Below, in pieces: positions 7,621 through 14,574 of a stretch of DNA of 25,079 bases (position 1 is its first letter; every line of letters starts with the position of its first letter). The notes under the pieces were generated by a model, which worked only from the letters and a program-made list of their open reading frames with translations, did not search any database and was not told where the DNA came from. Made by a program: the position numbers and the translations under genes. Origin of the DNA: Desulfonatronum sp. (lineage in GTDB: Bacteria > Desulfobacterota > Desulfovibrionia > Desulfovibrionales > Desulfonatronaceae); the NCBI GenBank assembly GCA_007127655.1, contig SKYX01000240.1, positions 1 through 25,079 on the forward strand, in the 5' to 3' direction.

Positions 7621-7681
7621 ATTCGGAAATGGCATAAAAAGATACGTCATTTCCGCGAAGGCGGGAATCCAGTATCCGAAT
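7621..7681. repeat. REP-like palindromic element
   Basis: The core TTCCGCGAAGGCGGGAA (7651-7667) folds into a GAAG-loop hairpin. It sits inside the phrase GTCATTTCCGCGAAGGCGGG followed by AATCCAG, which resembles a dispersed proteobacterial extragenic repeat. Outer arms ATTCGGA (7621-7627) and TCCGAAT (7675-7681) are exact inverted repeats enclosing it. It lies in the 205-nt gap between the DUF4412 gene and the STAS gene. The rest of that gap shows no gene. Recognition of the family is from memory of the motif. Confidence 0.6.
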
Positions 7682-7743
7682 GAGGCTCTTTCTGGGATGT
7701 GCTGAGAACTTACCGTATTTCCAAAAAAAAGAGGAGTGACAGC

Positions 7744-8076
7744 ATGGAATTTACGAGTACCAAGGTGGAGCAGGGCGTGACGATCAAGGCGACGGGCCGG
7801 ATGGACGCAGTAACGGCTCCGTCTTTCGAGCAGGAATGCCTGCGCTGGATGGAGCAGGGGGATTCCAAGCTGATCGTGGACTTCACCGGTCTGGAGTACA
7901 TCAGCAGTGCAGGGTTGCGGGTTATTCTGGGTGTGGGCAAAAAGCTGAAAAGCCAGGGAGGCTCGTTGGCTTTCGGCGGGATGAGTTCCATGGTCAAGGA
8001 AGTCTTCGACATCTCCGGCTTCGCGTCCATTTTTCCGGTGTACGACTCCTTGGAGGCGGCTCTTGCGGCCAAGTAG
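7744..8076 (+). CDS. STAS-domain anti-sigma factor antagonist
   Basis: The start at 7744 has GAGGAG about 9 nt upstream. The 110-residue protein is one complete STAS domain of the SpoIIAA/RsbV type. Strand KLIVDFTGLEYISSAGLRVIL carries the phosphorylatable serine, by alignment Ser55, followed by a helix and GGSLAFGGMSSMVKEVFDISG. In partner switching the unphosphorylated form binds the anti-sigma kinase and frees the target, while phosphorylation by that kinase blocks binding. The kinase-like gene starts only 10 nt after the stop, so the two are co-expressed. The target sigma factor and the PP2C phosphatase are not in the window. It could instead regulate a non-sigma target, as some such pairs do. 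Confidence 0.92.
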   Translation: MEFTSTKVEQGVTIKATGRMDAVTAPSFEQECLRWMEQGDSKLIVDFTGLEYISSAGLRVILGVGKKLKSQGGSLAFGGMSSMVKEVFDISGFASIFPVYDSLEAALAAK

Positions 8077-8086
8077 CGACGAGGAC

Positions 8087-8497
8087 ATGGCCGGTCTTAC
8101 CATGCCGGCGGACATATCCTCTCTGGAACCCTTGCGGAGCTTCGTCCTGGAGCGGTTCGAATCCACCGGACTGTTTCCGGCCTTGGCGCTGAAGATCGAT
8201 CTGGTCTTGGAAGAGGTGCTCCTGAATATTTTTCATTACGCCTACGGCCCGGACCAGACCGGAACGGTCTCTGTGGAGTGCGGACCGCAGGCTGATGATG
8301 GGCGGTTTCTGGTGCGGTTCACGGACCAGGGGCCGCCCTTTGACCCGCTTTCCCAGCCTCCCCCGGACGTGACCCTGGGCATGGACGAGCGTGTCCAGGG
8401 GGGGCTGGGCATTCTGCTGACCAAAGAGGTGAGCGCCTCCCAGCGGTATCGTCGGGAGGGCGACAGCAACGTCCTGGAGATCGTCTTCACCGAGTAA
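8087..8497 (+). CDS. RsbW/SpoIIAB-type serine kinase (HATPase_c_2)
   Basis: The ATG at 8087 is preceded by GAGG; an in-frame TTG at 8063 would overlap the STAS gene. The 136-residue protein has the GHKL fold of anti-sigma kinases. The N box is EEVLLNIFHYAY with catalytic Glu near 42-43 and Mg-binding Asn47. The G1 box is FTDQGPPFDP (79-88), and GGLGILLTKEV forms the ATP lid. It should bind the adjacent STAS protein and phosphorylate it on serine. There is no extra sensor or receiver domain, so upstream input must come from another protein. Gene order STAS-kinase with 10-nt spacing is the usual operon layout. Confidence 0.9.
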   Translation: MAGLTMPADISSLEPLRSFVLERFESTGLFPALALKIDLVLEEVLLNIFHYAYGPDQTGTVSVECGPQADDGRFLVRFTDQGPPFDPLSQPPPDVTLGMDERVQGGLGILLTKEVSASQRYRREGDSNVLEIVFTE

Positions 8498-8563
8498 CGT
8501 CTTGCCCTGCTCGGCACAAGAGGAGTTCCGTCTTATCAACTCGTTCGTTGACCATCGCGGGCC

Positions 8564-9757
8564 ATGAGTTCCGCCCCTTCTACCTCTTCCTCCTTTGCCC
8601 CCCTGATCCTGCATGTGGACATGGACGCATTTTTTGCCTCCGTGGAGCAATTGGACCATCCCGAACTGCGCGGCAAAGCCTTGATCGTCGGCGGGTCCGA
8701 GCGTGGGGTGGTCTCCGCTTGCAGCTACGAAGCCCGGAAGTTCGGTGTACATTCGGCCATGCCCATTGTCCAAGCCAGACGCTTGTGTCCGAACGGAGTG
8801 TTCGTGCCCGTGCGCATGGCTCGCTATGCCCAAGTCTCTCGGTTGGTCATGGCCGTCTTGGAGCGGTTTTCGCCGCTTGTGGAGCAGGCTTCGGTGGATG
8901 AGGCCTATCTTGATGTCAGCGGGTTGGAGCGTATCTTCGGGCCTCCGGAGCAACTGGGGGCATCGTTGAAGCAGGCCGTGGCCGCGGAAACTGGGTTGAC
9001 GTGTTCCGTAGGCATGGCTCCAGTAAAATTTTTGGCCAAGATCGCCTCGGACCTGAACAAGCCGGACGGTCTGTTCATCCTCGCGCCGGACGACGTACCG
9101 GCGTTTCTCAACGCCCTGCCCGTCTCCAAGATTCCAGGTGTCGGACGGCAAACTCTGGAGAAGCTCACGCTTCTCGGGGTGCGTCGGGTCGGCGATGTCG
9201 CGGGGTATCCGGAACGATTCTGGCGCGAGCGGTTCGGAAAGTGGGGGGAGGTCCTGTACGCCAGGGCCAGAGGGATTGATCCCCGGTCGGTGGTCCCGGA
9301 CTGCGAGGCCAAAAGCGAAGGGGCGGAAAACACCTTTGCCGAGGACAGCGACGACCGGGAGGCGTTGAAGCGCTGGCTGTTGGATCAGGCCGAACGGGTA
9401 GGACGGCGGCTACGTCGGGATGGCCATGCCGGGCGCACCGTGACGCTGAAGATCAAGTTCAGCGATTTCAAAGCGATCTCGCGGGGGAAAACCCTGCGGG
9501 AGCCCACAGCGTCCACGCGGATGATCTTCCAAACCGCCGCCGAACTGCTGGACGCGGAGCCGCTTCCCCGAAAAGTCCGGCTGATCGGGCTGAGCGTGTC
9601 CAATTTTTCCAACGCAAGGCGACAGCTTTCTCTTTTTCCCGAAAACGAAACCGACCAGGACAAAACCCTGGACGCGACCCTGGACGCGATCCGGGAGAAG
9701 TTCGGTCCCGGGGCTATGGTCCGGGGACGCGTCTTCGGTTTCCGAAAGCCGTCGTGA
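8564..9757 (+). CDS. dinB: DNA polymerase IV (Y family)
   Basis: The 397-residue length is normal for the family. Catalytic carboxylates are Asp19 in HVDMDAFFASVEQ and Asp112-Glu113 in SVDEAYLDVSG. The second Phe of DAFF (Phe24) is the expected steric gate. YEARKFGVHSAMP, SVGMAPVKFLAKIASD and PVSKIPGVG complete the palm, fingers and thumb signatures. A little-finger domain follows and QLSLF at 354-358 is a canonical sliding-clamp binding motif. The enzyme performs error-prone translesion synthesis. The Shine-Dalgarno is weak and no LexA-like box is evident in the 66-nt upstream gap, so SOS control is not supported here. It may be read through from the STAS-kinase genes. Confidence 0.96.
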   Translation: MSSAPSTSSSFAPLILHVDMDAFFASVEQLDHPELRGKALIVGGSERGVVSACSYEARKFGVHSAMPIVQARRLCPNGVFVPVRMARYAQVSRLVMAVLERFSPLVEQASVDEAYLDVSGLERIFGPPEQLGASLKQAVAAETGLTCSVGMAPVKFLAKIASDLNKPDGLFILAPDDVPAFLNALPVSKIPGVGRQTLEKLTLLGVRRVGDVAGYPERFWRERFGKWGEVLYARARGIDPRSVVPDCEAKSEGAENTFAEDSDDREALKRWLLDQAERVGRRLRRDGHAGRTVTLKIKFSDFKAISRGKTLREPTASTRMIFQTAAELLDAEPLPRKVRLIGLSVSNFSNARRQLSLFPENETDQDKTLDATLDAIREKFGPGAMVRGRVFGFRKPS

Positions 9758-9784
9758 CCGTCCTAAGGAACTCGGTCACTTTTT
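9754..9784 (+). terminator. Intrinsic terminator after dinB
   Basis: GTGACCG (9754-9760) pairs perfectly with CGGTCAC (9773-9779) around a 12-nt loop and is followed by TTTTT. The stem begins at the dinB stop codon. It also lies 2-3 nt past the stop of the convergent methyltransferase gene. Confidence 0.8.
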
Positions 9785-9786
9785 GA

Positions 9787-10473
9787 TCAAGCCGAGGGTG
9801 AAGACACCCATGTCCGCAGCAGGCCGAGGCCGTTCCACCACATTGCTGCGTCGCCGTTGAAGCGGGCGGGAAGTTCGTAGATCAGTTCCCATTTGCGCTT
9901 GGAACGGGCAATGGCGTCCAGGGTCGCTTGCCGGGCGTGGGAACGGGAGTCCGGGGTGAAGCGCCAATCGTCCACCAGAACCAGCGCTTCGTCCGCCAGA
10001 TGATCTTCAACATGTGTCAAACCGTCGAACTGACTGGCATAGTCATGAGCACCGTCGTTGAAGTAGAAACCGATGGGGGGCAGACGCTCTTCGCGCAGTA
10101 CGTGGCGGAAATCGGCCATGTGGAAGTCGATGAACTGGTGCGGAGGGCAGTGCAGGTTGATATTGCGTCGGAGAACGTCCAGGGCCGCGGCAGGGTCGTC
10201 CGTAAATTCCGAAAAATCATCGCAGGCCGCCAGGTGCTTGTCTTCATTGAACAGGGCCGCGGAAATCAGCGTCTTCCCCTGGAACGTTCCCACTTCGAAA
10301 TAGCATTCCTCAGGCGGCAGGCAGCGTACCCCGAGCTGGAGCAGCCGCTGCACTTTGGGAGCGGTTTTGCCCTGGACATCAGGCAGTGGATCGAAGCGAA
10401 AATCCGTGGGCTTGGTCATTTCCTGGACGGAAAAGACCTTCTTCAGGACGGCAAGAAACGCAGTAGTGTCCAT
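9787..10473 (-). CDS. Class I SAM-dependent methyltransferase (Methyltransf_24 type)
   Basis: GGAGGT lies 8 nt before the ATG at 10473. The 228-residue protein has a SAM-binding motif I, YFEVGTFQGKTLISA (Glu60 to about Gly66), an acidic residue pair in AACDDFSEF, and the FYFNDGAHDYASQFD segment (about 137-150). The latter corresponds to the metal/substrate loop IDGxHxY in this group. VLVDDW follows. Members methylate small molecules or sugars; the substrate is unknown here. It starts 33 nt after the nrdD stop and probably belongs to the riboswitch-controlled transcript, which would make it B12-regulated. Nothing in the sequence links it functionally to nucleotide reduction. Confidence 0.85.
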   Translation of the reverse strand: MDTTAFLAVLKKVFSVQEMTKPTDFRFDPLPDVQGKTAPKVQRLLQLGVRCLPPEECYFEVGTFQGKTLISAALFNEDKHLAACDDFSEFTDDPAAALDVLRRNINLHCPPHQFIDFHMADFRHVLREERLPPIGFYFNDGAHDYASQFDGLTHVEDHLADEALVLVDDWRFTPDSRSHARQATLDAIARSKRKWELIYELPARFNGDAAMWWNGLGLLRTWVSSPSA

Positions 10474-10506
10474 ATCGTACCTCCAAAGTGATCTTCACCG
10501 CGACAT

Positions 10507-12582
10507 TCAGCTTGCGGCGCTTTCGCCTCCCAGCCCGGCGAAGACCCGGCGCTGGGCGTATTCGGACTGTTTGCCCTGGTTCCAGCGCTGCACTGGGCGG
10601 TAATAGCCAACAACCCGCGTGTAAACTTCCGCCGGGTTGCCGCATTCCGGGCATTCCGGGTGCTCGCCCCGAAGGTATCCGTGGTCCTTGCACACGGAAA
10701 AGGTCGGGGTGATGGAGATGTAGGGCAGCTTGGTTAGGGTCATGGCTTTGACCAGGAAGGCCCGCAGGGACTGAGGGTCGGCCACGGCCTCGCCCAGGAA
10801 GGTATGGAAGACCGTTCCGCCGGTGTACAGGGTCTGCAACTGGTCCTGATGCTCCAGGGCCGCGAAGACGTCCAGCCCCAGATCCACGGGCAGGGCCGTG
10901 GAGTTGGTGTAGTACGGCACGCCGTTGCCCGAGGCCTTGATCCCGGCGTAGAGCGTCTTGTCCAGCTTGGCCAGCCGGTAACTGACGCCCTCGGCCGGGG
11001 TGGCTTCCAGGTTGTACAGATTGCCGGTTTCCTCCTGGAAGCGTCGGGTCAGGTCCTGGAGGTGGAGCAGGGTGGTCCGCATCAGCCGGATCCCGGCCGG
11101 GGTTTCGATGCCCTTGCCCAGGAGATTCTGACAGGCCTCGTGGCCGCCCACCACGCCGATGGTGGAAAAATGCCCGCGGTAGGCGTTTTTCAGGTAGCGC
11201 CGGGTAAAGGGGAACATGCCCCGTTCCAGGTTGTCGTTGATCAGCTTGCGCTTGAATTCCAGGCTGTCCCGGGCCAGTTCGGCGTATTCGGTGACCAATT
11301 CCAGATAGTCGGCTTCATCGTGGGCCAGAAAGGCCAGCTTGGGCAGGTTCAGGGTGGCCACGCCGATGGAGCCGGTCAAATCCCCGGCGCCGAACAACCC
11401 CCCGACCTTCTTGCGCAGTTCGCGCAGATCCATCTGCAGCCGGCAGCACATGGAACGGACGTCCTCGGGCTTGAAGTCCGAATTGATGAAGTTCTGGAAG
11501 TACGGCACTCCATATTTGGCTGTAAGCTGGAGCAGCAGCTCGCCCACATCGGTTTCCCAGGGAAAGTCCTCGGTCACGTTGTAGGTCGGAATGGGAAAGG
11601 AGAAAATACGGCCGTGATAGTCGCCCTGAAGCATGACTTCCAGAAAGGCCCGGTTGATCATCTCCATCTCTGAGCCGAAGTCCGCGTAGGTCTGACTGTC
11701 GTGAAGCCGGCCACTGATGATCACCGCTTCGGAAGCCAGGTGCTTGGGGGGAGCCAGGTCGAAGCTCAGGTTGGTGAACGGGCTCTGCCCGCCCCAGCGG
11801 GACGTGGTGTTCAGGTTGAAGACGAACTTCTGAATGGCCTGGCGAACCTGGCGGTAATCCAGTTCGTCATGACGAACAAAAGGCGCGAGATAGGTGTCCA
11901 CGTTGTTGAAGGCCTGGGCCCCGGCCCATTCGTTTTGCAGGGTGCCCAGGAAGTTGACCATCTGCCCCAGGGCGGAGTCGAAATGTTTGGCCGGACCGGA
12001 GGAGGAGCGGCCTTCCAGGTTGAAGCCTTCCAGGAGCAGGTCCCGCAGGCTCCACCCGGCGCAGTAACCGGCAAGGCCGAAGGACAGGTCGTGGATATGC
12101 AGGTAGCCGTGTTCATGGGCCTGGCGCACTTCCAAGGGATATTTTTCCAAGGCGTACCGGGCCTGAACCGTGCCGGAGAGGTGCAGCATCAAGCCCTGAA
12201 AGGAATGGGACATATTGGCGTTTTCAGCCACCCGCCAGTCGGACTTGTTCACGTAGGCGTCGATGGTGTCCATGATGTCCAGGAAGGCGGCCGTTTGTTC
12301 CCGGATTTGGCGGCGTTTTTCCCGGTACAGGATATAGCGCTTGGCCACATCGAACAGGCGGGACTGCATCAGAACGGCCTCGACCTGGTCCTGCACCTGC
12401 TCTTGGTCCGGAACGGTCAGGCCGGCCTCGGAAAGGCGTTCCTCCACCTTACGGGCCATGCGGTCGGCCAAGATTGCGTCTTGGATTCCGCATGATTTTA
12501 GTGCTTTAAGAATAGCTGCGGCGATTCGGTCCACGGCCCAGGTTTCGGTGCGTCCGTCACGTTTGCAGATGTGGGTCAGCAT
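10507..12582 (-). CDS. nrdD: Anaerobic (class III) ribonucleoside-triphosphate reductase
   Basis: The ATG at 12582 has GAGGAG upstream and overlaps the nrdG stop by 7 nt; the open frame running further upstream is not coding. The 691-residue enzyme begins with an ATP-cone allosteric domain (about 1-95, CKRDGRTETWAVDRIAAAIL). The catalytic barrel includes TSRWGGQSPFTNLSFD, IGVATLNLPKLAFLA and YTNSTALPVD. The C-terminus has the Cys/His-rich metal site CKDHGY followed by CPECG, and the glycyl-radical loop RVVGYYRPVQRWNQGK, radical at about Gly659. It makes deoxyribonucleotides without oxygen, using a radical installed by NrdG. The upstream cobalamin riboswitch suggests repression when B12 is available. 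Confidence 0.97.
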   Translation of the reverse strand: MLTHICKRDGRTETWAVDRIAAAILKALKSCGIQDAILADRMARKVEERLSEAGLTVPDQEQVQDQVEAVLMQSRLFDVAKRYILYREKRRQIREQTAAFLDIMDTIDAYVNKSDWRVAENANMSHSFQGLMLHLSGTVQARYALEKYPLEVRQAHEHGYLHIHDLSFGLAGYCAGWSLRDLLLEGFNLEGRSSSGPAKHFDSALGQMVNFLGTLQNEWAGAQAFNNVDTYLAPFVRHDELDYRQVRQAIQKFVFNLNTTSRWGGQSPFTNLSFDLAPPKHLASEAVIISGRLHDSQTYADFGSEMEMINRAFLEVMLQGDYHGRIFSFPIPTYNVTEDFPWETDVGELLLQLTAKYGVPYFQNFINSDFKPEDVRSMCCRLQMDLRELRKKVGGLFGAGDLTGSIGVATLNLPKLAFLAHDEADYLELVTEYAELARDSLEFKRKLINDNLERGMFPFTRRYLKNAYRGHFSTIGVVGGHEACQNLLGKGIETPAGIRLMRTTLLHLQDLTRRFQEETGNLYNLEATPAEGVSYRLAKLDKTLYAGIKASGNGVPYYTNSTALPVDLGLDVFAALEHQDQLQTLYTGGTVFHTFLGEAVADPQSLRAFLVKAMTLTKLPYISITPTFSVCKDHGYLRGEHPECPECGNPAEVYTRVVGYYRPVQRWNQGKQSEYAQRRVFAGLGGESAAS

Positions 12583-13238
12583 GGTTTCTCCTCGGGATGA
12601 TGGCCCTGGAAAGGGCGGGATGGTTGGCGAAAAGGTTGGGATTGCAAGAGAAATCCGGAGGGAGGGAGAGCCCGGATTTCCCGGAGATCTTCCGGCGTCA
12701 ACAGGGGGACCAGGGTGGTTCGGAAGAGAAAGTGTTTTGGATGGCGTTCGGCCAATTTGAAAATCCGGCCCAGGGTGGCCTTGGCTTCGCGGGCGGTGAT
12801 TTTGTTGCCGGTCAATGCGGGATATTTGGACCACGGCCCTTTGAGGTCCACGGCCACCAGGTCCGCGGCCTGGATGTCCAAAATCCGCTCCACGACGCCG
12901 GGATGCATGCCGTTGGTATCCAGCTTGACGGGTAAGCTGAGCCGACCCCGCAACTCGGCGAGCCACTCCGGAAGATCCGCGGATAAAGCCGGCTCTCCGC
13001 CGGTGACCACGAGGCCGTCCAGCCAGGGGGCTCGCTGGTCAAGAAAGCCGAGCGCGTGGTCGCGAGAGAGACAGGGATCGTCTTCGGAATTCCAGGCCAG
13101 ATGGAAGTTGTGGCACGTGGGGCAGCGCAGGTCGCAACCGCCAAGAAACAGCACGGCGCAGACGCGACCCGGCCAGTCGCATAAACTCATCGGCTCCAGG
13201 CCGCGCAGCCTGGACCAGGGGGAAGGGTGGTTCCGCAT
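12576..13238 (-). CDS. nrdG: Class III ribonucleotide reductase activating enzyme (radical SAM)
   Basis: The 220-residue protein is of the longer NrdG type. LRGLEPMSLCDWPGRVCAV precedes the radical-SAM cluster motif Cys35-x3-Cys39-x2-Cys42 in GGCDLRCPTCHN. VVTGGEPAL, the SAM-binding GGE element, follows, then KLDTNG. It reductively cleaves SAM to form the glycyl radical on NrdD. The ATG at 13238 lacks a good Shine-Dalgarno. An in-frame ATG at 13190 has GGAG three bases upstream, but starting there would remove part of the conserved N-terminal GLxxxSLxDWPG region. nrdG precedes nrdD here, the reverse of the common enterobacterial order, and the genes overlap by 7 nt, so they are translationally coupled. 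Confidence 0.93.
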   Translation of the reverse strand: MRNHPSPWSRLRGLEPMSLCDWPGRVCAVLFLGGCDLRCPTCHNFHLAWNSEDDPCLSRDHALGFLDQRAPWLDGLVVTGGEPALSADLPEWLAELRGRLSLPVKLDTNGMHPGVVERILDIQAADLVAVDLKGPWSKYPALTGNKITAREAKATLGRIFKLAERHPKHFLFRTTLVPLLTPEDLREIRALPPSGFLLQSQPFRQPSRPFQGHHPEEKPC

Positions 13239-13307
13239 AGTCCGCGATGGGGCTGAAAAGCCCCGGGGAATGGTCGCCTGGACATCCGCGTGTCCCGCGA
13301 CAAATGC

Positions 13308-13473
13308 GCTTCAGGCAGGTCTTCTGACTCGTCCCCCTGATCTGGCGAGCCTTCCCGGAACACGGTTCCAGTGGCCATGCGAAGCCAGTCAGGTAGAATG
13401 GGACTTACAGCGGCGGGACCGTCCCGGAATCACACCGGGTTCCCTCTTGGCGCCATGCGGCGACCTGAAGCAA
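13308..13473 (-). promoter_or_regulatory. Cobalamin (adenosylcobalamin) riboswitch upstream of nrdG-nrdD
   Basis: Read on the minus strand, the element shows the conserved parts of the cobalamin aptamer in order. A 5' P1 strand GCTTCAG (within 13465-13472) comes first, then AGAGGGAACCCGGTG. The core GGTCCCGCCGCTGTAAG (13403-13419) follows, and the B12 box AGTCAGAAGACCTGCC (13314-13329). The 3' strand CTGAAGC (13308-13314) closes P1 exactly. About 70 nt separate it from the nrdG ATG. That leader holds a GGGGC-TTTTCA-GCCCC hairpin (13249-13264 on the plus strand) only 10 nt before the ATG and without a U run. This hints at translational rather than transcriptional control. Binding of B12 should turn nrdG-nrdD expression down. 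Confidence 0.93.
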
Positions 13474-13630
13474 GGAGGCATGGCATGGGCGCTTGTAGAA
13501 AACGAGTCGCCCATGCGTGAGAAGTACTTAAAAAGAATCCGTGGCGATGTCCAGAAGTTGCTGCGAGGTGGCGGGACGGGCACGTGAAGGACAGACCTGA
13601 AAAGCCGTCGACTGCTCACCAGCCACCGAT

Positions 13631-14158
13631 TCAAATTCTGGTCAATGCCCCCTCATGAGCGAAGAACACTGAGCCGCGTTCCCCCGCGTGTTTCTTTTCC
13701 AGGGCCTCCTGAGCCATGTAGTCTTCGTGCGGGGTGAGGGTCATGTTGTAGCCGAAGGTGATCTGGAGGGAGGCCGTGCGGTTGAGCCGGTCCGGACGCA
13801 GGGTGAACGTGAAGGACACTCCCTGCTCGGGGTCAAGTGCCAGGTTGGAGGAAACGCGCAAGTCCTGGGCCAGGACCCGCCCCTGGTCGTCGCTGAGGTA
13901 GGCGGCCAGCCATAAATCCTCGATCCAACTCAAGTCAGCCGGAAGGTTTTCCGTCTTGGGGATCGCCCGCCCCTTGACTCGGTACTGTCCGCCAGAGGAC
14001 TCCGCGACGTAGGAAAACCGCCAGAACCGCATCTCCAGTTGTTGTTCCGCGTTCAATACCCAGGGCTGACGCTGCAAGTGACCGACGCTGGAGTAGGAAC
14101 AGCCGACGGCCATGAACGTCAAAAGGATAAGGGTCATGGAAAAGCGTACTTGGCGCAT
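13631..14158 (-). CDS. Hypothetical lipoprotein
   Basis: The ATG at 14158 is chosen for the GAGGAGAG box upstream and the signal peptide that follows. The 175-residue product has MRQVRFS, a hydrophobic stretch and a lipobox ending AVGC with the lipidated residue at Cys20, then SYSSVG. The mature part looks beta-rich, with alternating hydrophobic residues (MRFWRFSYVAES, YRVKGRAIP, SLQITFGYNM). This suggests a single compact periplasmic domain. I do not recognise the family. It is the last gene of the minus-strand run, 66 nt after the cupin gene. The next 157 nt up to the riboswitch hold only the probable promoter region for nrdG; a short frame there is not convincing. Confidence 0.75.
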   Translation of the reverse strand: MRQVRFSMTLILLTFMAVGCSYSSVGHLQRQPWVLNAEQQLEMRFWRFSYVAESSGGQYRVKGRAIPKTENLPADLSWIEDLWLAAYLSDDQGRVLAQDLRVSSNLALDPEQGVSFTFTLRPDRLNRTASLQITFGYNMTLTPHEDYMAQEALEKKHAGERGSVFFAHEGALTRI

Positions 14159-14224
14159 GATCGTCTCTCCTCTGGTCATCAAAAAAGCGGCAAAGGTTGA
14201 ATCCGCTTGCAGGGTGCGCACGGA

Positions 14225-14560
14225 TCAGGGACGTGCTTTGTCGGTCATTCGTCCATGCACGGCCAGCCAGATGCAAGGCGGGTCGTCGCTGGTGCGTTCC
14301 ACGCGGTGTCGCAAGCCGGCTGGGAGAAAGAGACAGTCTCCGGCTTTGAGGTCCTTGATCCTTCCGTCAATGAAGCGGATTTCCGCCTTGCCCTGCACGA
14401 GGGCGACCCATTCGTCCAGTTCCTGGTCATACCAGAAATCCGGGGGCGAAACGTGGCCCTGCGAGATAATTCGCTCGATACGCAGCCCGTCCCCACGCGC
14501 CAGCAGGTCGACGCGTTCCTCGGACATGGGACCCTTGGGTATGGCGAATAGGTTGAGCAT
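14225..14560 (-). CDS. Small single-domain cupin protein
   Basis: The 111-residue product is one cupin beta-barrel. Motif 1 is around HVSPPDFWYDQELDEWVALVQG (36-57) and motif 2 around LKAGDCLFLPAGLRHRVE (71-88). Candidate metal ligands are His36, Glu50 and His85. The group includes small metal-binding proteins with varied or unknown activity, so no reaction is assigned. The start lies 14 nt after the stop of the upstream deacetylase gene, consistent with an operon, although the Shine-Dalgarno is poor. There is no signal peptide, so it is cytoplasmic. Confidence 0.85.
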   Translation of the reverse strand: MLNLFAIPKGPMSEERVDLLARGDGLRIERIISQGHVSPPDFWYDQELDEWVALVQGKAEIRFIDGRIKDLKAGDCLFLPAGLRHRVERTSDDPPCIWLAVHGRMTDKARP

Positions 14561-14574
14561 CGTAAATCGGGGCG

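Noticed and set aside
9754-9784. Reading the dinB terminator as an efficient terminator for the methyltransferase as well
   Set aside because: On the minus strand the stem is preceded by the A tract and not followed by a T run, so it is listed for the plus strand only.
13480-13587. A 35-codon plus-strand frame just beside the riboswitch, with AAGGAGG upstream
   Set aside because: The AAGGAGG is one base from the ATG and belongs to the DNA just 5' of the riboswitch P1 stem on the other strand; no similarity recognised.
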